Shown piece by piece: positions 63,000 through 64,000 of a DNA stretch of 64,000 nt (positions within the stretch are counted from its first letter, which is position 1; the number at the start of each line of letters is the position of its first letter). Made by a program: the position numbers and the translations under genes. The notes below the pieces were generated by a model, which was not told the DNA's origin, did no database searches, and worked only from the letters and a program-made list of their open reading frames with translations. The stretch comes from JACMLD01 sp039919885 (GTDB lineage Bacteria; Bacteroidota; Bacteroidia; Chitinophagales; Chitinophagaceae), in assembly GCA_039919885.1 (NCBI GenBank), contig JBDSEV010000086.1:6664-70663 (forward strand), given 5' to 3'.

Positions 63000-64000
63000 A
63001 TGACAACACTAAAAGGTCCGGGTATTTTTCTTGCGCAGTTTATGGGCGACGCAGCGCCGTTTAATTCGCTCAAAACCATCTGCGAATGGGCAAAAAGCAT
63101 TGGCTTTGTGGGGGTGCAAATCCCTTCGTGGGACAGCCGCTGTATTGATTTGCAAAAGGCTGCAGAAAGTAAAACGTATGCAGATGAAATAAAAGGAATA
63201 GTAAACGGGGCCGGCCTGGAAATCACCGAACTGAGCAGTCACCTGCAGGGCCAGCTGGTAGCCGTTCACCCGGCCTATAATGAGTTATTTGATGGCTTTG
63301 CGCCGGAGCAGTACCGCAATAATCCGAATGCCCGGCAGGAGTGGGCGGTGCAGCAATTAAAATATGCCGCCAAAGCCTCCAAAAACCTGGGGCTGGATGC
63401 GCATGCTACTTTTAGCGGTGCGTTGTTGTGGCAAACCGTTTACCCGTGGCCGCAGCGCCCGGCGGGACTGGTAGAAACTGCTTTTACGGAACTGGCGAAA
63501 CGCTGGTTACCAATACTGAATGAATTTGATGCAAACGGCATCGACCTTTGTTATGAAATACACCCGGGTGAAGATTTGCATGATGGCGTCACGTATGAAA
63601 TGTTCCTGGAAAAAGTAAACAATCATAAAAGGGCCTGCCTGCTGTACGATCCCTCGCATTTTGTGTTGCAGTGCCTCAATTACCTTGAATACATTGATAA
63701 TTACCACGAGCGCATACGGATGTTCCATGTAAAGGACGCAGAGTTTAACCCCACCGGCAAACAAGGCGTGTACGGCGGCTACCAGAATTGGATTGACCGT
63801 GCCGGCAGGTTCCGCTCACTCGGCGATGGTCAGGTGGATTTTAAGTCCATTTTTAGCAAGCTGGCCGCTTACGATTTTAAGGGATGGGCAGTAATGGAAT
63901 GGGAATGTGCCATCAAGCACCCCGAGGACGGCGCCAGGGAAGGTTCCGTTTTCATCAAAAACCATATTATCCGGGTAACGGAAAAAGCATTTGATGATTT
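63000..64000 (+). CDS. Sugar phosphate isomerase/epimerase-like TIM-barrel protein, truncated by window end
   Basis: The frame starts at ATG 63000 and is open to the last base (333 codons). It has no signal peptide. Metal ligands: Glu in LCYEIHPGE, Asp-His in LYDPSHF, His-Asp in FHVKDAEF, Glu in VMEWE. GIFLAQFMGD at the start and GFVGVQIPSWD in the first strands fit the cytoplasmic xylose-isomerase-like family that works with Gfo/Idh/MocA enzymes (for example on inositol or keto-sugars). At 333 codons it is near full family length. Confidence 0.9.
   Translation, partial: MTTLKGPGIFLAQFMGDAAPFNSLKTICEWAKSIGFVGVQIPSWDSRCIDLQKAAESKTYADEIKGIVNGAGLEITELSSHLQGQLVAVHPAYNELFDGFAPEQYRNNPNARQEWAVQQLKYAAKASKNLGLDAHATFSGALLWQTVYPWPQRPAGLVETAFTELAKRWLPILNEFDANGIDLCYEIHPGEDLHDGVTYEMFLEKVNNHKRACLLYDPSHFVLQCLNYLEYIDNYHERIRMFHVKDAEFNPTGKQGVYGGYQNWIDRAGRFRSLGDGQVDFKSIFSKLAAYDFKGWAVMEWECAIKHPEDGAREGSVFIKNHIIRVTEKAFDD

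Overview
The window looks like chromosomal DNA of a Bacteroidota bacterium, most probably family Chitinophagaceae or a close relative. Grounds: several upstream regions carry the Bacteroidota promoter box TAnnTTTG instead of a sigma70 -10 box; there is a Bacteroidota-type sigma54, a 7TM-DISM histidine kinase, DUF4174 and CarboxypepD_reg-like secreted proteins, and Tat-exported sugar-modifying TIM-barrel, Gfo/Idh/MocA and GMC proteins. There is no rRNA, tRNA, CRISPR array, insertion sequence or prophage that I can see.

Layout. (1) 1-9.4 kb, visibly A+T richer than the rest, is a defence island: the 3' part of a type I restriction hsdR, then three tightly overlapping genes (unrecognised Cys-cluster protein, Tdp1/PLD-type phosphodiesterase with two H-K-N half sites, SNF2-like helicase), then a decayed nuclease-like gene with an internal stop. 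This trio is the best candidate for a poorly described system. (2) 9.9-19.7 kb: a secreted Gfo/Idh/MocA oxidoreductase, an SDR/TetR pair with two copies of a palindromic operator, two adjacent histidine kinases whose kinase modules are near-identical at DNA level, and a Tat-exported TIM-barrel protein. (3) 20-29.9 kb: membrane and envelope genes (DoxX-like, DUF4174, Omp85-like barrel, FlgO/CsgG-like pair), a metallophosphoesterase, and a PfkB kinase plus NagB-like deaminase. (4) 29.9-31 kb: a gene-poor kilobase with a GT-rich degenerate repeat. (5) 31-48.9 kb: housekeeping and envelope genes including a fructosamine-kinase-like protein, a translationally coupled RNA 2'-phosphotransferase/PPP phosphatase pair, MATE exporter, L,D-transpeptidase-like protein, sigma54, DegT aminotransferase, GHL10 hydrolase, MarR, DinB, radical SAM/SPASM, GH25 lysozyme and a prohibitin-like protein. 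(6) 48.9-64 kb: a sugar-oxidation cluster. One minus-strand run (MFS permease, hydroxypyruvate-isomerase-like TIM barrel, five paralogous GMC oxidoreductases, gluconate-2-dehydrogenase subunit-3 protein, terminator) faces a divergent plus-strand pair (Gfo/Idh/MocA dehydrogenase, TIM-barrel isomerase cut by the window end).

How the genes may work together. The last 15 kb reads as one pathway: import of a sugar or glycoside, flavin-dependent oxidation in the periplasm by an array of dehydrogenases sharing one small subunit, then isomerisation, lysis or reduction of keto-sugars by TIM-barrel and NAD(P)-dependent enzymes. Similar enzyme types at 9.9 and 18.8 kb suggest the same metabolism is spread over the region. 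The first 9 kb is a separate, probably transferred unit for defence against foreign DNA.
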